Source: Ligula intestinalis
Lineage: Eukaryota; Platyhelminthes; Cestoda; Diphyllobothriidea; Diphyllobothriidae
NCBI GenBank assembly: GCA_036362985.1
Contig: JAYGXS010000001.1
Span: forward strand, 68,935,480-68,999,479
Reading direction: 5' to 3'
Length of the DNA stretch: 64,000 bases
A program made the position numbers and the translations under genes. The notes under the pieces were generated by a model. The model saw only the letters and a list, made by a program, of their open reading frames with translations, was not told where the DNA came from and did no database searches. How positions within the stretch are numbered: position 1 is the first letter of the stretch; each line of letters begins with the position of its first letter. Below, one piece after another: positions 11,958-25,055 of this stretch.

Positions 11958-13829
11958 CGCAATATAACTCAGCATTTGCATTGGCGTGTTTTCCCTTTTA
12001 ACAGCTAATTAATCGTCCGCAAGTATATACCTGAAAAGTCTTTTCCATCATGCATTGCTTGACTGTTGGCAAACAGCCAAAAGGCACCTTTGCATTGATT
12101 GTTCTAATTTCTCATATGTATCGACTGTAAAATAGAGTATGTACTAGCCAATATGCGTCCCCTTTCTGCGCGGCCTTTTTTCAGCCTACATTTGGTAATG
12201 TAGCTAGAACGCGAACAGAAAGAAAGCTTTTTATTTATTTTCCACCGGCATCCGTAGGTTTTATAAATGCACAGCCCAACTTGAATCGCGGGTTGTAATT
12301 AAAGCAGGGCTATAATAAGTCTAGGCAAGGTGGTCAACTGATCATTATATTACTAAAAATTGCAATATCTCCTTCATAATTTCCAAAATCAGCCAACTGT
12401 AGCAGCGAATGTACTAGAATGTAACCGTGCTAATTTCTTTGGAGTATTTTTTACGTGGCCTTATGCAAACAACGAAGCAGTCTGTTGAATTTCATACATC
12501 AGTTGAAAAATTCTATAAGTATTCGAATAAGGTGAGACGTATGTTTACTTGCTCCCTAAATCAGTATGATGTGGGTCAGTAGCCCTACAGTTTTTCAATA
12601 GGGTACACACACAGTATGTCGTTTTTATTCAACCCACGATTACGTAACCAATAGAATCCCGCTGATATCCAGTTTTCCAGCTTTAGTAATTTACAACGCT
12701 AGTGATGTTCGAAAAATTAGTATGCTCCAGCTACTAGGTAAAATGCATTGGATATTTAAAACTGCTGAAAATAAACTTTAAAAACATCAGCGCCATCGGT
12801 GCGTAACCATATGATGACGTCTTATTGAAAAAAAAGTCCAACCTAGTAGAACCTGTCATTAGGGCCTTTCGTGTAGTTCTCATCGCTGAATTTCAAGTTA
12901 TTTGAAGGCCTTTTTCAGCATTTTGAGAAAGTAACTCTTATCTTTATTATTTCCTGATATGCCTTTGATTCTTCATAAAACTACAAACTACTAAGTATTA
13001 ATAGTACCTTCATTTCATCACATCTAACAAGGTGACGGACTACTTAACCGCTGCATGACATGAGGTTGTTGTCGCGTGGTTTTCAAATTTTCGCGTAGAA
13101 AAATGCAGAAAATCAATCTGAAGTAGTTCACACTTCGATAGGAGGATTATCAAAGGTTGATAAAAAGGGTACATCTTTATCTTCCCCTTAATACCTTCCG
13201 CCTGAATTTCACATGTGTCAGTGCTCTCGCTAAAAACTTGGCCTGAATAAAACCAAACAGCATTAAGGTGTTTCGAAAGGGCAACATGTTTGTGAAATAC
13301 CCTGTAGAAGCAATTTATTTTTTGAGGATTCAAAAGATGCATGAATTGTTGGCGTCTTTTGTTGTTATATATATCTGCAAGATGATACACTACTAGAAAG
13401 TAGGAAAGAACATAGTACAACACAATGTTCTTTTCGAAGGATCTAATCCAAGTTCATACATTAAATTTCCTCGGAAATTAAGCAAGGTAGGACTGAAAGG
13501 TTTGGTACGTTTCAGGTCAAGGTACTGGAACAGCGGCTGATAAATAACTTTCCTCGCGTCTTTTTAAGATATAAATTAAGTACTCCTCGAATTATGGTTA
13601 AATTCCGGTCCTCTTTTTCAAAATGCGCTCTAGGATTGGATTTTCTGATTTAAACATTGACTGCTCAGGGCTCCATAGATGCTTAAGAACTTGCAATAGG
13701 CCTAAATGGTCCCATGGACCATAGATACTTTGATAGTCCATATTTAAATGCACGATTAAATTTGACTTCAAAAATTTAATTCTGAAATTAAGTTATCAAT
13801 TGTATCAGGTACATTTTGGTACACTTTAG
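11958..13829. other. no gene recognised
   Basis: AT-rich spacer or intron. The minus-strand frame at 13040-13423 (127 codons) has no motif or splice support. Confidence 0.5.
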
Positions 13830-13923
13830 GCGGCCTGTCTTCAAGTGGATTTGGAGGCCGGGAGCGCTGACTCAGGACACGGTGCCAGCGAAGAAGAAGC
13901 CAACATACTAGAAGCAAGAAAAG
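13830..13923 (+). CDS. candidate internal exon, acidic peptide
   Basis: The acceptor (acactttag) ends at 13829 and the donor (AAAAG|GTGAGC) follows 13923. The 94-nt interval is open in one frame and encodes an acidic stretch (DLEAGSADSGHGASEEEAN, then ILEARK). The opposite strand over the same bases encodes a 60-codon frame with a hydrophobic, signal-like start, so strand is not certain. No protein family was recognised. Confidence 0.3.
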
Positions 13924-16900
13924 GTGAGCGTTTCTTTGAAGCTGCAGCATAAAAGCTGACGTTAATTTTCTGTTATAAACGTTTGTCAGTATTTTTCATC
14001 ATTGAATGTTGTGTATCACTTTGTAGTACGTGAAATCAATCATGAGCATCCAGTTCATACAAATGGAATATCTGTCAATTACAGTGACTTTCTGACAACT
14101 ATGCGTCATTGTAATCGTACTTTAAATGGATCATAGCCATTGCAGCGAGGAAGGAACCACGACAGATGTAGATCTTATTTTTAATTTTCAAGTTTACTTT
14201 TACGATTAAGCTGTCTGAATTACCAGCTACAAATGAGTACCAGAATGGCATTGTCATTGGATGAAGCCTTCCTAAAAATACAATTCATCACTTCTTATGG
14301 TTTTTGCTGTCCAGTGAAAAATTGGGCAATCAGGCACAATGAAACATAGCAGGGAATTTGCTACTTCAAATTCAACTGTATCAGTCGAGCATAAGAGAAC
14401 ATTATAGCGCAAACAATATCCGGCCAAATTAGCCATGTTGGAGATAGTTTGGGGGGGAGCGTAGGTGATACTGAAATGTAGAAACGTTTTCTGTCAACGG
14501 TTATGATTGATTAAGGCGGTGTTCGTAACTATTAGTCCGAGTTTTCTTTCGGGGCTGTGCCAGTTTTTTTCCGTGATCAACTTACTGATTAAAATCTTGT
14601 TACTTTGTTCGTAAAATAATGCCTAAAATGTGGGAGAAGGGCACTCGTCCGTTCAACAGCTTTAGGGGTCAGTCTGAAAAATGGGATATATTGCTAACTG
14701 AGAGAGGCGGAAATATATTTTGGTTCCTAATCCAGACACCGATTGATTTACCTCTATCGGCTTGACAAAACACTTAACGACAAAAAATATATCGTATATT
14801 TCAAAATCTGGCTCATCAAAAACATCCGAAAGTGGCTACTGACCCGTGCCAGTAGCTTATATATGCATTTTCACTTCTTGAATAAATAGATAGCAAATGG
14901 AGAGCTAGATCTCGTACATGTTTCCCTGAATAATCATGATGTTTTGAACTGAGATTCACTAATAATATTAATACTTTGAATGAAAATTGTTTTATTTTTG
15001 CCTTTTTTGCCTCAGTTCGAGTGAAATATTAATAAGCTCTGAACGTCTTCAGTCGGGATAGGTGATGGTTAACCACTTACATCTAATAATTTCCACCTGA
15101 TACTCTCTAGTGCTCCTCAAACAGGGTGCACCACTACAAATGCTGTGTTAGGGAACTCTAATAAATATATGCTGGGGAAAATTATAAGCAAGTGTCTTCC
15201 AGAGATAAAGGTCATTACTTAGTAAGCATGCAAATTAACGTGTAGATTACTTGTCAAAATACAATAATTACCGAAATCTTTCATATACTTTCAAACGGAA
15301 GAACACGTATATGGTCTGTATCCCTGATAAAGTTCTGATAGAGTTTCACCCTGATGTATCTAATGACAATTGATTTGGTGTCAATCGAACCACCGTCTAT
15401 TCTACCCGCAAGGGTACATGTGGCTCGCACTCCGTTGAGCATTCGGAGCATCCTTCGAGAATTTCAGCATCTCAAAGAACGGAATAAAATAATATTAAAA
15501 GAATTCGTAATTCACCGATCACTCAATACTTTCTTTTGAATATAAACATAGGTAGATATTTACGAATTGTAAACCTCGTCACTTTAAAAGAGTACATGTG
15601 TAGCGTTCTAGGTGTGACGAAATCGAAATGGGCTTCGTTGATTAATCCGGCAGACAACGGCATTAGAGATCCTTTTCCAACCCACCTGACCGGCAGGAGT
15701 CGCTCATTCTTTTTTACTTTGGAGCCCTTATTTCGCACCTTCGTGAACGGTTGGATGATGTTATTAATCAGCAGTCAAATCTGAGAACAGACAAGGACGA
15801 AGTAGGCTAGAATGACTCTGTGAAAATAATGCATTATATGATGGTGAGCAGGATCTAGTCATTTCTATTCAAATCGTAGGTATAGGTTCACTATGCCAGA
15901 CTTTGATCAAGGAACAGGTTGAACCATTTCTGTTGGAGATGGTGATTTAACTGAAATAAGCAAAGGTATGGGCAAAGGAAGGGAGGTCTTGCATATCTGT
16001 TGACAGACGAAAAGACGGTTAATATTTACTACCTGCATCGCACAGCTTGCTGTACAATAAGCTAGCCCTAGTGCTCATTACTTTCTGGACGTTATCTTCT
16101 GTTTTACTTCGTACACTTCTTTGGGTGGAGCTCCGAGATCAGGAATTATACTCTTTTTTCACATGGCAGACCTCAAATGGCTCATGTTGCCCGTCAGCTT
16201 CTCGTAATTTTGAAAAAAAACTCTTTCGAATTCAAAAAGTTAAGGCATTAGGGAGGCTGTAAATTTAAAAATAAGGAGTGTAGCCCTAGTTTCAAGGCCT
16301 TATTTACTGACTAAACATTCAGTTTATTCACCAGCTATCTTAAAGAACGCCCCCGCAGCCTCTTTATACCCTTCTTGTTTTTCTGACTGACTCCACTGTG
16401 CCAGAATACATCTCTGCCTCTGAAGAAATAAAATTTAGCTTTTTAAATACTTTTCTGTTTATTAGCTTGCTCCTTAATTTTAGCCAAAGAGAACCTCAAG
16501 TGGTTTTATTAAGATCCCTCGTAAACCCAAAATTGTATCTTTATCTATAAAAAGTAATTAACGGCGCACGAAAATTGAACACTAATCAAACAGTAGACTG
16601 CTTACTTGGTGAATGTTTTTTGCTAGTGAAGTAAAACAGCTTGATTTCCCTTTTTTCCTAGAAGACTCAAGCCTTTAAGGCATGCTGAACAACTTAAAAC
16701 ATATCAACCACTCTAATAGTTTGAGCCTTTTGAAGGTGCTTTTTAATTCAAATTTAATAGGTCTAAAACAGGAGGTTAAAATTATTTGGTGCTGACGCTC
16801 TACTGGGGTACGGTCTCATCGTGTGCATGAGATATTTGAGGTGAATTTGTCAGCCATATAAATACAATTCTCTTAGTGCTCTTTCAACAAAATGACGCTC

Positions 16901-16972
16901 AATCAAAGTAACTTTTCATTTATCCTACGAAACGGCACAAGAATTACAAGTAGTGCGTAGCCTCTCTTATAC
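13924..16972. other. no gene recognised
   Basis: Long AT-rich stretch with short chance frames only (for example around 15354-15784 on both strands). No known repeat was identified. Confidence 0.5.
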
Positions 16973-17963
16973 AGTACGCGCCAGAATTCGTGCAATATGC
17001 GGACATATGCAAAATATTGAAACTATTTTGCTACACGGCATTGACTCAGGTTGTGATACGGATTATCATGTGGTCTTTTCTTTAATTATTTCAGTCATGA
17101 TAGGATGCGGGTTTTTTTAACGAGCTTCAATCTGACCACTAAAGAAGCGTATGTACTGCAAAACATTACTACTTAAATTGTTTGCGTTTTTATAATTGAT
17201 TCTTGTTGTCCTTATAAATTTAAATATATTTAATGGAACACATGCACGAAAGCATTATTTATCGTAGTCATTTGGCAGAAAAGTACGCCTTCTTTGACTT
17301 TTATACTTTAAAAAAGGGTATCCGTCGGTTTTAGAAAAAATTCTAATTTTGAGCTTTTTTACGATTGTAAGGTGTTCATTCATAATACATCATATCCGAA
17401 AATTTATTAATGCTCCCTAAAATGTGTAAAGCGTGCTCCACATCTGTTGCAACATTTTATGAGAACTGTGTTACTTCTTCCTCAAACCGTAGGAATAAAC
17501 GTACTTTTCCTTAAACAGGATGCACCCAGTGCGCAGTTTGTAACCCTTGAATTCTGGTGTAGCAGTCAGTAGGTTTGAAAATTATTCAGCAATTTATGAA
17601 CATTATTTTTAACCGAAAGGTGCTCCTTCTTTATTAAAACATTTGAAGCAAGCGTAACTTGCGACCAAACGAGTGCAATAAATAACTTTTTCGTGCATTT
17701 TTTGTATGAAATATGTTTGAATTTATAAGGGCAGTCAAATCAATGATAAAAACGCATACTATTTAGGTAATTACTTTGTACAGTTTGTTCGTTTCGTTAC
17801 GTCAGAACGAATCTCGTTAAAAAGCTCGCTTCCTATCATGACTGAAATAACTTCAGAATAGACTACATGATAATCCGTATCACTACCTGATTCAGTGTCG
17901 ATTAGCGAAGGAGTATCAATATTTCGCATATGTCCGCATGATGCACGAATTCTAGTGCGTACT
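16973..17963. repeat. long diverged inverted repeat (coding-derived arms)
   Basis: The left arm 16973-17334 and the reverse complement of 17608-17963 align along their length, with a spacer of about 270 nt. Both arms translate, read outside-in, to a related peptide: the right arm (minus) contains SDTDYHVVYSEVISVMIG and the left arm CDTDYHVVFSLIISVMIG, with several stops further in. A short part of the same repeat seems present near 60940-61000. The arms look like two diverged copies of a once-coding mobile sequence in opposite orientation; the family is unknown to me. Confidence 0.6.
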
Positions 17964-19172
17964 AAATTTATCTTCACAAACTCATCAACTAAATTTTATT
18001 TTCCCTTTGATGTGTTTTTTTTTAGTAAGGGCGACTTTTGCCCTAAAATTATTATCCCGTGCGATCTGCAGACACTCCTCAGGTATATTTCTGGACGTCC
18101 GTGGTTCTTTGTTCAGCCTTGTCAGTCACCTCAGCTCGCTGAACTGGACCGGCAAAACTCAGCAGCGATAGTAGGCGGCTAGTACACTTTAATTGATCGG
18201 TTGACAACTGAAGGCAAAAGTGATAGCGCCTTGTCAAATGCAAGCTTGCCAAAGCAGTTTTGATTGACCACTGGGGATAACTAATGCATGCGCGTTTGTT
18301 TGGTTTAATGCGAAACTCTAATGTCGGCAGAATGCGTAATGGTAGATGATGGAATGTTGGTTTACCAGACCTAGACATAGTGGATATTTAGGAAGACATT
18401 GTGGGTTATTAACTGTCCTTCCAAATGATGCAGAAGAAATAAGTAAAAAATAGGTAGAACATTCAAAGCAGGCAGTGTTTTTAAAACATTTCAAATTGAA
18501 AGTAGGGGGTCGTAAAATATTTACCATACTTTCCTGCCATTGTATATGGCAGCAATCATTCCTTTGAAAATGGGGTGACTTTAAGCTAAGGAATAGTTTT
18601 AAGGTCCTTCTTGTCTCATTCGCGAGCCGCTGGCCAAAGGTAATCCGGCCGCGGCTGCAAGTCGTAAATGTCACTGGTGGTGAGTGGTCACGAGATGAGG
18701 CATGCAGACGAATACCGAACCCTCTCGGCTAAGAAACGTACGCATTTGCACTGACACTTCTTTTCAACGTCTCGAGCACACTTTCGAAAAACCTAAAGGA
18801 CTGAATAACCTGGCCGGCTCAGATACTGTGGCGTTGGCAAAAGACGTTTTGACAAACAAATGATGATTATGTGGCAGGCCAAGTTCATCGTTGGCCCTAG
18901 AGTTAAAGATTCCGCTCAAAGCGACAATATCACTATAACTTAAGCAAGTTTTGTATGGTTTTCGAACATAAATCCACTTTTCTAACAGGCCATTTCTGGT
19001 GTATGCGTAGGCAATTTACTGGTAAAAGGGAGACTGTATCAACGGCAATGAGAGTGGTATATACCCGAGAATTCATAAAATACTCAACCAGCTATTGTTT
19101 GAGATTAGAATTAAATTACCGTTTTCAGCGATTATTTAGCCCGTTCAACCATTCTATCTTTGCCTGTCTCTC
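17964..19172. other. no gene recognised
   Basis: A modest coding-like frame near 18060-18182 (plus) lacks clear splice sites. The rest is unassigned. Confidence 0.45.
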
Positions 19173-19588
19173 AAGGATACTTCGGTGGTCTTACCAAACT
19201 GAGTTATGGGCGCCGAATGACATCAACGGACACTTTCAAAACCTCTTATCGTCCTAACAGCCTCAGCACTACTGTCAGCACCTTCGGTCAGCGCCCCTAC
19301 GGTCTTGACGGCACAAGCCGTCATTTCTCCGAAACCTACGATACTTCGACCATGCCGCGGTTTCCAGAATCGATTATCCTGGGGGGACAGAGTCGTGAGT
19401 TGCCATTGCTGAGCTTTGAGAGCGAACACTTTGGCCACAACCGACCACAAACACCGGATGCTACTTTGGTGGGGCAACCACAAATCTGCAGAACAGTAGC
19501 GCTTGATCCTGCTCCCTTCAATTCTGAGCGGCAAACACTCCCGAGGTCGGTGGAGGCCTTAACAATGGACCGGCGGGCTCTACGTTAA
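19173..19588 (+). CDS. candidate 3'-terminal coding exon, Ser/Thr/Pro-rich
   Basis: A strong acceptor (ctttgcctgtctctcaag) ends at 19172. From there a frame of about 138 codons is open to TAA at 19586-19588, with clear preference for G or C at third positions unlike the AT-rich flanks. The peptide is rich in Ser, Thr, Pro, Arg and aromatic residues (for example GYFGGLTKLSYGRR and TFGQRPYGLDGTSRHF), without cysteine or histidine spacing of a zinc finger and without membrane segments; it looks like a disordered C-terminal tail. AATAAA at 19871-19876 could serve as poly(A) signal. The parent protein is not recognised. The overlapping minus-strand frame is taken as a shadow. Confidence 0.5.
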
Positions 19589-19870
19589 TTCTTGCAAAGT
19601 GGATTACATTGTGAAAGGGGGAAGACGTTACTGCATCCTTTATTTTCGATTCGTCAAGTGTCGAAGACTTCGGTTTCTAAGTCGACCGACAGTTAACCAC
19701 ATCACGGCATTTCATAAACTAAACAATTCCCCCCTTTTGCCGCATTTACGGTGTATCTCTTTTGTGAACACAAACCGTTTATGAAATACTCACGATAAGT
19801 TTGCCCGAAATATAAATGTCTCATTCGTGTTCACTTCAAAGAACTTCCGCAGAAATCCAAAACTCTATTC

Positions 19871-19876
19871 AATAAA
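19871..19876 (+). terminator. poly(A) signal AATAAA
   Basis: AATAAA about 285 nt downstream of the TAA of the candidate exon 19173-19588. A single hexamer is weak evidence alone. Confidence 0.3.
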
Positions 19877-20239
19877 CACTACGAACGAACTCTGGTGAAA
19901 ATTCTTCATGCACGTAATTTTTGAGCACGGAAAGAAGACATCTGGAAATTTATCAATAAAGCGAGTCCAAAATTGTCGATCAGTGGCTCCGAAGGATGTC
20001 AGTTCGAATGTATTTTGAAAGATCTCGAAAATTTTCTTATATGTTAGGTTAATGTTTTGAAATAACTTCGATTAGATATCTTGTAAGGGCAAAAAGCTTC
20101 TATATATTCATCCTGTAGGTAAAAAATGAACATTTAGAAGTATCAATTTATAAAAATCATCCTAACAGTCACCACGACATCTTAGTGGCTTTGTCTTCCT
20201 TGGCAAGGAAAATGAGGACGCAATCACTGAAAGAATATT

Positions 20240-20760
20240 TTTATTAATCTGAGCTTTCAAACTCCTATGGGAGTACAGGCTTGGAGACTAAACGAATGGA
20301 ACAACACCTTAACCTTTTCGTAGGCAACTTATAATGAAGGGGAGAAATGAGAGTGGGGGTACTCGTGGCTGGGACGGATTCACGCCACTTAACTCATGCG
20401 GTGATGCCGGGCATTCTTGAACGAAAATAAGGCTATGCCACCTGACTACGTGGGCGTATCACATGAGAGGAGGGATCAGATCTGTGTATTTGATGTTGAA
20501 ATCGGTTTAAGACATTCACGCATGCAGACCTTCCCACTCCGTTTTCTTTCCGCTTCGTGCAGTTATTGCGTGCTTGCGAAGGCGAACTCATGACTTTCCT
20601 CCAACATGTGAGTAGTGACTTGAGACTGTGGGTCGCATTGCTGAAAGGCCCACTTCTGGTCGGACATTCGGGAGCCGAGTTGTTCTTCGGTCTCGCCTGT
20701 ATAATGACAGGGGCAGCTGTTGCGCGTACTTTGATAAACTGCATCCAATTGCACACCTGC
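20240..20760 (-). pseudogene. decayed Penelope-like element (GIY-YIG remnant and tail)
   Basis: On the minus strand 20754-20563 encodes CHYTGETEEQLGSRMSDQKW, then a TTHMLEESHEFAFAS stretch. This matches the NYAGETGRKLQTRLREHKW and AANIGETGHNFDI blocks of the copy at 29830-30495. Frames break further downstream. At 20285-20249 is a damaged hammerhead that keeps the stem II hairpin (ACTCC against GGAGT) and GAAAGCUC but has lost part of CUGANGA. It is an old copy of the same PLE family. Confidence 0.6.
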
Positions 20761-21179
20761 GTTCAGATGGTCCTTTCCCTACATGATTCTGATACGCGTG
20801 TTAGCTGTCGGATGACATAATATCAGCCTGCCTCTTAGGCATCATTAGGGAAGAAATTAAAAAATGGTTAAATATTATGTAGTAACGGCTGCAAGAGGAC
20901 GCATAGCCGCCGTAAGGAATCTTGTCAATTACAATGGGGAGGCACATGTTCACCCTGACCATCAAACCTCCTGCGAATCTGCGCCTGTCTCGTAAAAAAA
21001 GTCGTTGATCGGCTGGATAACTTAGCTCCTAATCCGACTTGGCTGCAACAGTGGGACAAATGACGGTATATAACACCGGATCGGCCCTATGTATCACCCA
21101 AAATCTATAAGTCCAGAGTTCTCCGACGGCCAATCGTAGCCCAAGAAGATACCTCTATTTCGCATTTAGCCAAGCGAAT

Positions 21180-21480
21180 GTCCCCGAAAGGTAGACATTC
21201 TTCGAGGGGGCGCCAGGGCGACTCCGCTGGCGAATAATCGAGCATAAACTGGCCGTACAGAAAGGCGACCCATTGTCTCTAGTTGCTACGCGCACGCGGA
21301 AAATACTGGAGGCGTGGCTGTCTGACACATCTGTCAGGTGATATGCTCCCGTGGCCGGCTGCCGGGACCAAGGAAGCCCAGCGTCGCAGCGTGAACTAAG
21401 CAACGCGGACCCCGCCCAATCACGGACACCCCTCCCCCGCGCCCAACCCTCCCCTCCATTATGGGTAGACTACGGAGCTG
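21180..21480 (+). pseudogene. Penelope-like element C-terminal remnant
   Basis: The plus strand encodes HKLAVQKGDPLSLV, then TRTRKILEAWLSDTSV, ending at TGA 21339-21341. The LEAWLSDTS block is the conserved C-terminal piece of PLE endonucleases, seen as LEAWYSD at 30018-30115 and LLESWSSTGT at 8050-8099. A GC-rich stretch (21360-21470) follows, comparable to the 3' UTR of the copy at 53535-54490. No ribozyme was found after it. Confidence 0.5.
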
Positions 21481-22373
21481 TTCATTGGGTGTTACACTCT
21501 CACCGTTTCTGATGCCAAACTGCTGAATGAATTCGAATGTTTGAAGTGTTACAGTGATCCCGTCTTCATGTTTGCTACAACAAGAACCTGAGACACGCAT
21601 ATTCGCCTCTATTCGTAATTGCGCGACTCTCCAAGCAGATTATCGCAAGCAGTTAATCTAGCATTCAGGGAATGATTATGAGATTGTTAATTATTAGTTG
21701 CTTGGTCAGTCAGTCTTCTGTATTCAAACTTTTTGATTTCAAACGCTTTAGTATGTTGGGTGGGCAGCCTAGCAAACATGCACAAAAATGTAGGGCGTTC
21801 GGTCGGAGCTTCCGTAGTTAAAGCATTGGTTGTTCCAAAACCCTGCCCTTGCGCTCGTGGGCACGAATGACACCGAAACTACTAAACTTTTTGGAAAATT
21901 ATTTTCCATTTAATGGTAAGGTTTGAGTAAAAAATTGATTTCATTTAAGCATTAATTTTATATGCAATCTTACTTTTGTTATTACAGAGGGTTCCACCAT
22001 GTTCACCCTGTAAGGCTGCTGGTTTAGTGTAGTCAGTCTCCATGGCAAGAGCTAAGTCAACATGAACAGCAGTTCTTGCGACAATTTTGAAAATTATTTC
22101 TTCAAATCCTATGCAATTAAATGGTACAATAAGTTATTTTGATACCAAGGCAAGTTATGTGTCCTTGTGCATGTACATTCATTGTAACTTTACAGTGGCT
22201 GACCTATCTCATGGAACGTTAACCGTATTTCTGAGTTAAATTGTTGCAGACGACCGGAGGGAACTACAATCAAAGTCGGCATCCTGGCTTGACTAAAAAA
22301 CAGTTCTGCGAGCGCCGCAAACAAATTTTCTAAATTGATAAATGTTTGCCTATTTCTCCCATACCAGCGGTAG
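21481..22373. other. no gene recognised
   Basis: AT-rich spacer. A weak internal duplication around gaaaattatttt (21893-21910 and 22089-22105) is the only pattern seen. Confidence 0.45.
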
Positions 22374-23300
22374 CGCATTTACGAAAACTTATAAATAATA
22401 CTGAGCAACATTAGGCATATTAAGTACTTAAACGAATTATGAGAAATACTGAGAGTTTGTCAATAAAAATAAATTTTCTCGATAATTCCCAGCTTGTGGA
22501 GACGTCAAAAATGGCTACAAATTACAACAATAAAGTTGAATAGTTTGTTAAGTATAACACCAAAAGCAACCACTTCATTTATGCAAAAGAGAACTTGTCT
22601 TAAGTCAAAATATTTTGTGCATATGGTAGTTATTGCTTACCTATATATCGAATATGGTTCAATAAATCGTCTCTTTATTTCGCTCTTTTTTAGTGGCTTC
22701 AATTATCAGTTGTTAATTTTCCCTTCTGTTCGAGATTTATATCAAAACCTTTAAAATAAGATGTAACTAAACAGCATTTACCGAAAAAATGAGCTTTTGG
22801 ATATTATTTCTTATTCAGATAGCGGTGTTGGGCAAATGTAGAAATGCTTCAAAACAGCAAACCACATTTTCGAGCATACAACATGTCTCCTAGGTACCAC
22901 ACATATTGTTATTCCTAAGATTGTTAAAAAAGTTTCCATAATGGGTAACCCCTTGAAAAAGTGCCTTCATTGGACCAAGAACTTTTTTGTTACTCCATTG
23001 TTTGCAAAAAAACTTCAGCGAACTACGAAATATAATTTTTTAAACTTATATTACTGCTTGTTTCTGAAAATAAATGCGATTCCTAAAACTTTACTTAAGT
23101 TCCATTGTATCAACTTGGCGCAAACTTTTCCAGTACTGGCATGGATTATTATACCACCTTTTTACTTATTATGGAATTCTTCTACAGCACAATGCATCTT
23201 AGAAAAATGTTTCATTCTACGGAATTCCTTTTATGTAAACATACTCATGATTCAGCAAAAATGCCAGCCTATTTTCCCCAATAACTTTGAATAAGAGGAC
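22374..23300 (+). repeat. diverged interspersed repeat, copy A
   Basis: Aligns end to end, with many substitutions and small indels, to 28548-30850 (copy B). Anchors are gcatttacgaaaact / gcatttatgaaaact, ggagacgt, cagcatttaccga, cagcaaaccac, tgcgattcct and ttttccagt. Copy B is split by the PLE at 29608-30510 and copy A is not. Frames of 86 and 117 codons in copy A are not conserved in copy B, so no protein is called. Confidence 0.55.
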
Positions 23301-23699
23301 ATTTTTCTAAAACCAAAGCCCTTCTCATCATTAAATCCACTCATTTTATCAAAATAACCTGTCCTGATATACGCTGAATTACCCGGTTTAAGTTCGACCT
23401 GAATTTTGTTTGCAGGATTTGAAGAACTGTATTATTGAATGATGCCGTGTAATAATTGATAACAACCCTCACCTAAGTACTCCTTTCTAATCAAGGACAA
23501 ATTTAAGAATTTCAGTTACCAGTTACTGTTATAAAGTGGCATGCAATTTTCAGACGATATTAAGTTATATAGGCCTTAAGTAAAAAACCGATGGTACAAT
23601 GTTGATAAGGCTCTCCAAAATATATTCAAAATATTTTGAAATGGCACCGTCAAGGTGGAGATGTACACTAAATTAGCAAACTATACTCTTGTTTTGACA

Positions 23700-24070
23700 T
23701 CTGGGATGAACAAAAGCTTTCCCTGCTGTGTGCTTTCGAATCCAACCGAGGTCACGAATTTGGCACAACTAAATTATTCAAATCTGCTAAACCATCCTAT
23801 AATTCAATGAACCTTATAGTGGATTCTAGATGATTGCTTAGGAAATCCTGCCTGGGCAGTCCGCTTATGGCATCCGTAATGGCGGATTCTATGCGTGTAG
23901 TAGGTTGGGTGGTTAAATCGACCCAAGTGAGATTAAATTCAAAGCTTCGGCCTGCCTTCGTAGCCCAGTGATAGAACTTTGGCTGTACAAAGGCCTTCTC
24001 TGTTGTGTGCGTTCGAATCCCACCCGGGGTCATTGATTTTACACAGTTGGCTCAATCGAATTTCAAAATA
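23700..24070 (+). mobile_element. tRNA-derived SINE (dimeric)
   Basis: The second unit has a box A-like tagcccagtga at 23961-23971 and a box B gttcgaatcc at 24011-24020, spaced as in a tRNA, followed by cacccggggtc. A diverged 3' half of the same unit (ctttcgaatcc and gaggtcacgaatttggcac) lies about 277 nt upstream near 23733-23770. Sequence after box B is shared by both units, so this is a tandem SINE or SINE dimer. No functional tRNA cloverleaf is claimed. Confidence 0.5.
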
Positions 24071-24699
24071 GCTTTGTAGTGACGTTCACTGTATTCATCA
24101 GCTTGAAGAGTGAAATATGAGCTTTTCATGAAACTTGCCTATGGTTTTTAGACCAATGCACATGGCGTGATCGCACTGTGACCAGTCATCGCCGATCGAG
24201 AGGCTTTACTGAAAAAAAAAATACTCTAGGCTCCATTATCGGTTTTTTGTGATCTTCCATTAGGCATTTCTATCAAATACAGTCAGAAAAGTAGGGAGGT
24301 TTGTGTACAAGTTTAGTCGGGAGACTGTTCCCACATAAGGTCAGTTTAAGCTAGCTACAAATATTGGAAAGTCCTTGCCCTACAACTCGTGCGGTGGGCT
24401 GACTTTGGATGTTTCTCTTATATTAACCGAAAATTATTTTAATAAGCCAATGCCCACCATCATGGGCTGACTGGGTAATTTTTAGCACCAAACATACGAA
24501 ACAAGTCAGAGTTTTTTAATGAGTAAGTGCATGGTTTCGCTGTGCAACTTTTGTATTTCAAAAGGCTGCTTTAAAAAAAGAAATGATTCCTATGATATTA
24601 TGGTTTATTGTGGCCACAACGCAAAGCACGGGGTTGATGTGTCAATAGTTAGAGGCTCGACGACAACATATTACTTAATTCCCTACCAGCACACGCCCA

Positions 24700-25055
24700 A
24701 AACTCGGTGGGGGTGATGACGGGGGGGTGATACGGGTGTGTCCGGGGTTGATGTTTAAGATGTATTATTCCGCAACCCGAAAGTTCCAGAATGCTGTAGA
24801 TGGACCTTAAAGGCAATTCAACTAATTTTAGACTATTGTGAACTTTAAGTGCGCTTTTAGGTGACATTTGATATTATCTTAACGGATAATTTGGCAATAT
24901 CCATACCCTCCCAGGAATTTCTATGGGGAGATCCGGGGGTGAGGGTGGAGGTAGGCGAGTTGAAAACCCCGTCCTCACCCCCGTCGAGTCCCCGTCGTCA
25001 TCCCCGGATCACCCCCTTTCTCCTCGGAACTTCTACGGGGGGATCCGAGGATTTG
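24700..25055. other. G/C-run-rich patch with short direct repeat
   Basis: G runs of 5, 7, 3 and 4 lie within 24709-24746. A direct repeat of tctatggggagatccggg / tctacggggggatccgag occurs at about 24921 and 25031, with C-rich DNA between (24975-25020). Overlapping plus-strand frames here are low-complexity Pro/Ser/Arg and are not called as genes. Confidence 0.4.

Noticed and set aside
13768..13950. Minus-strand 60-codon frame with signal-peptide-like start
   Set aside because: The overlapping plus-strand interval has both an acceptor and a GTGAGC donor; without transcript data the minus frame is less likely, though not excluded.
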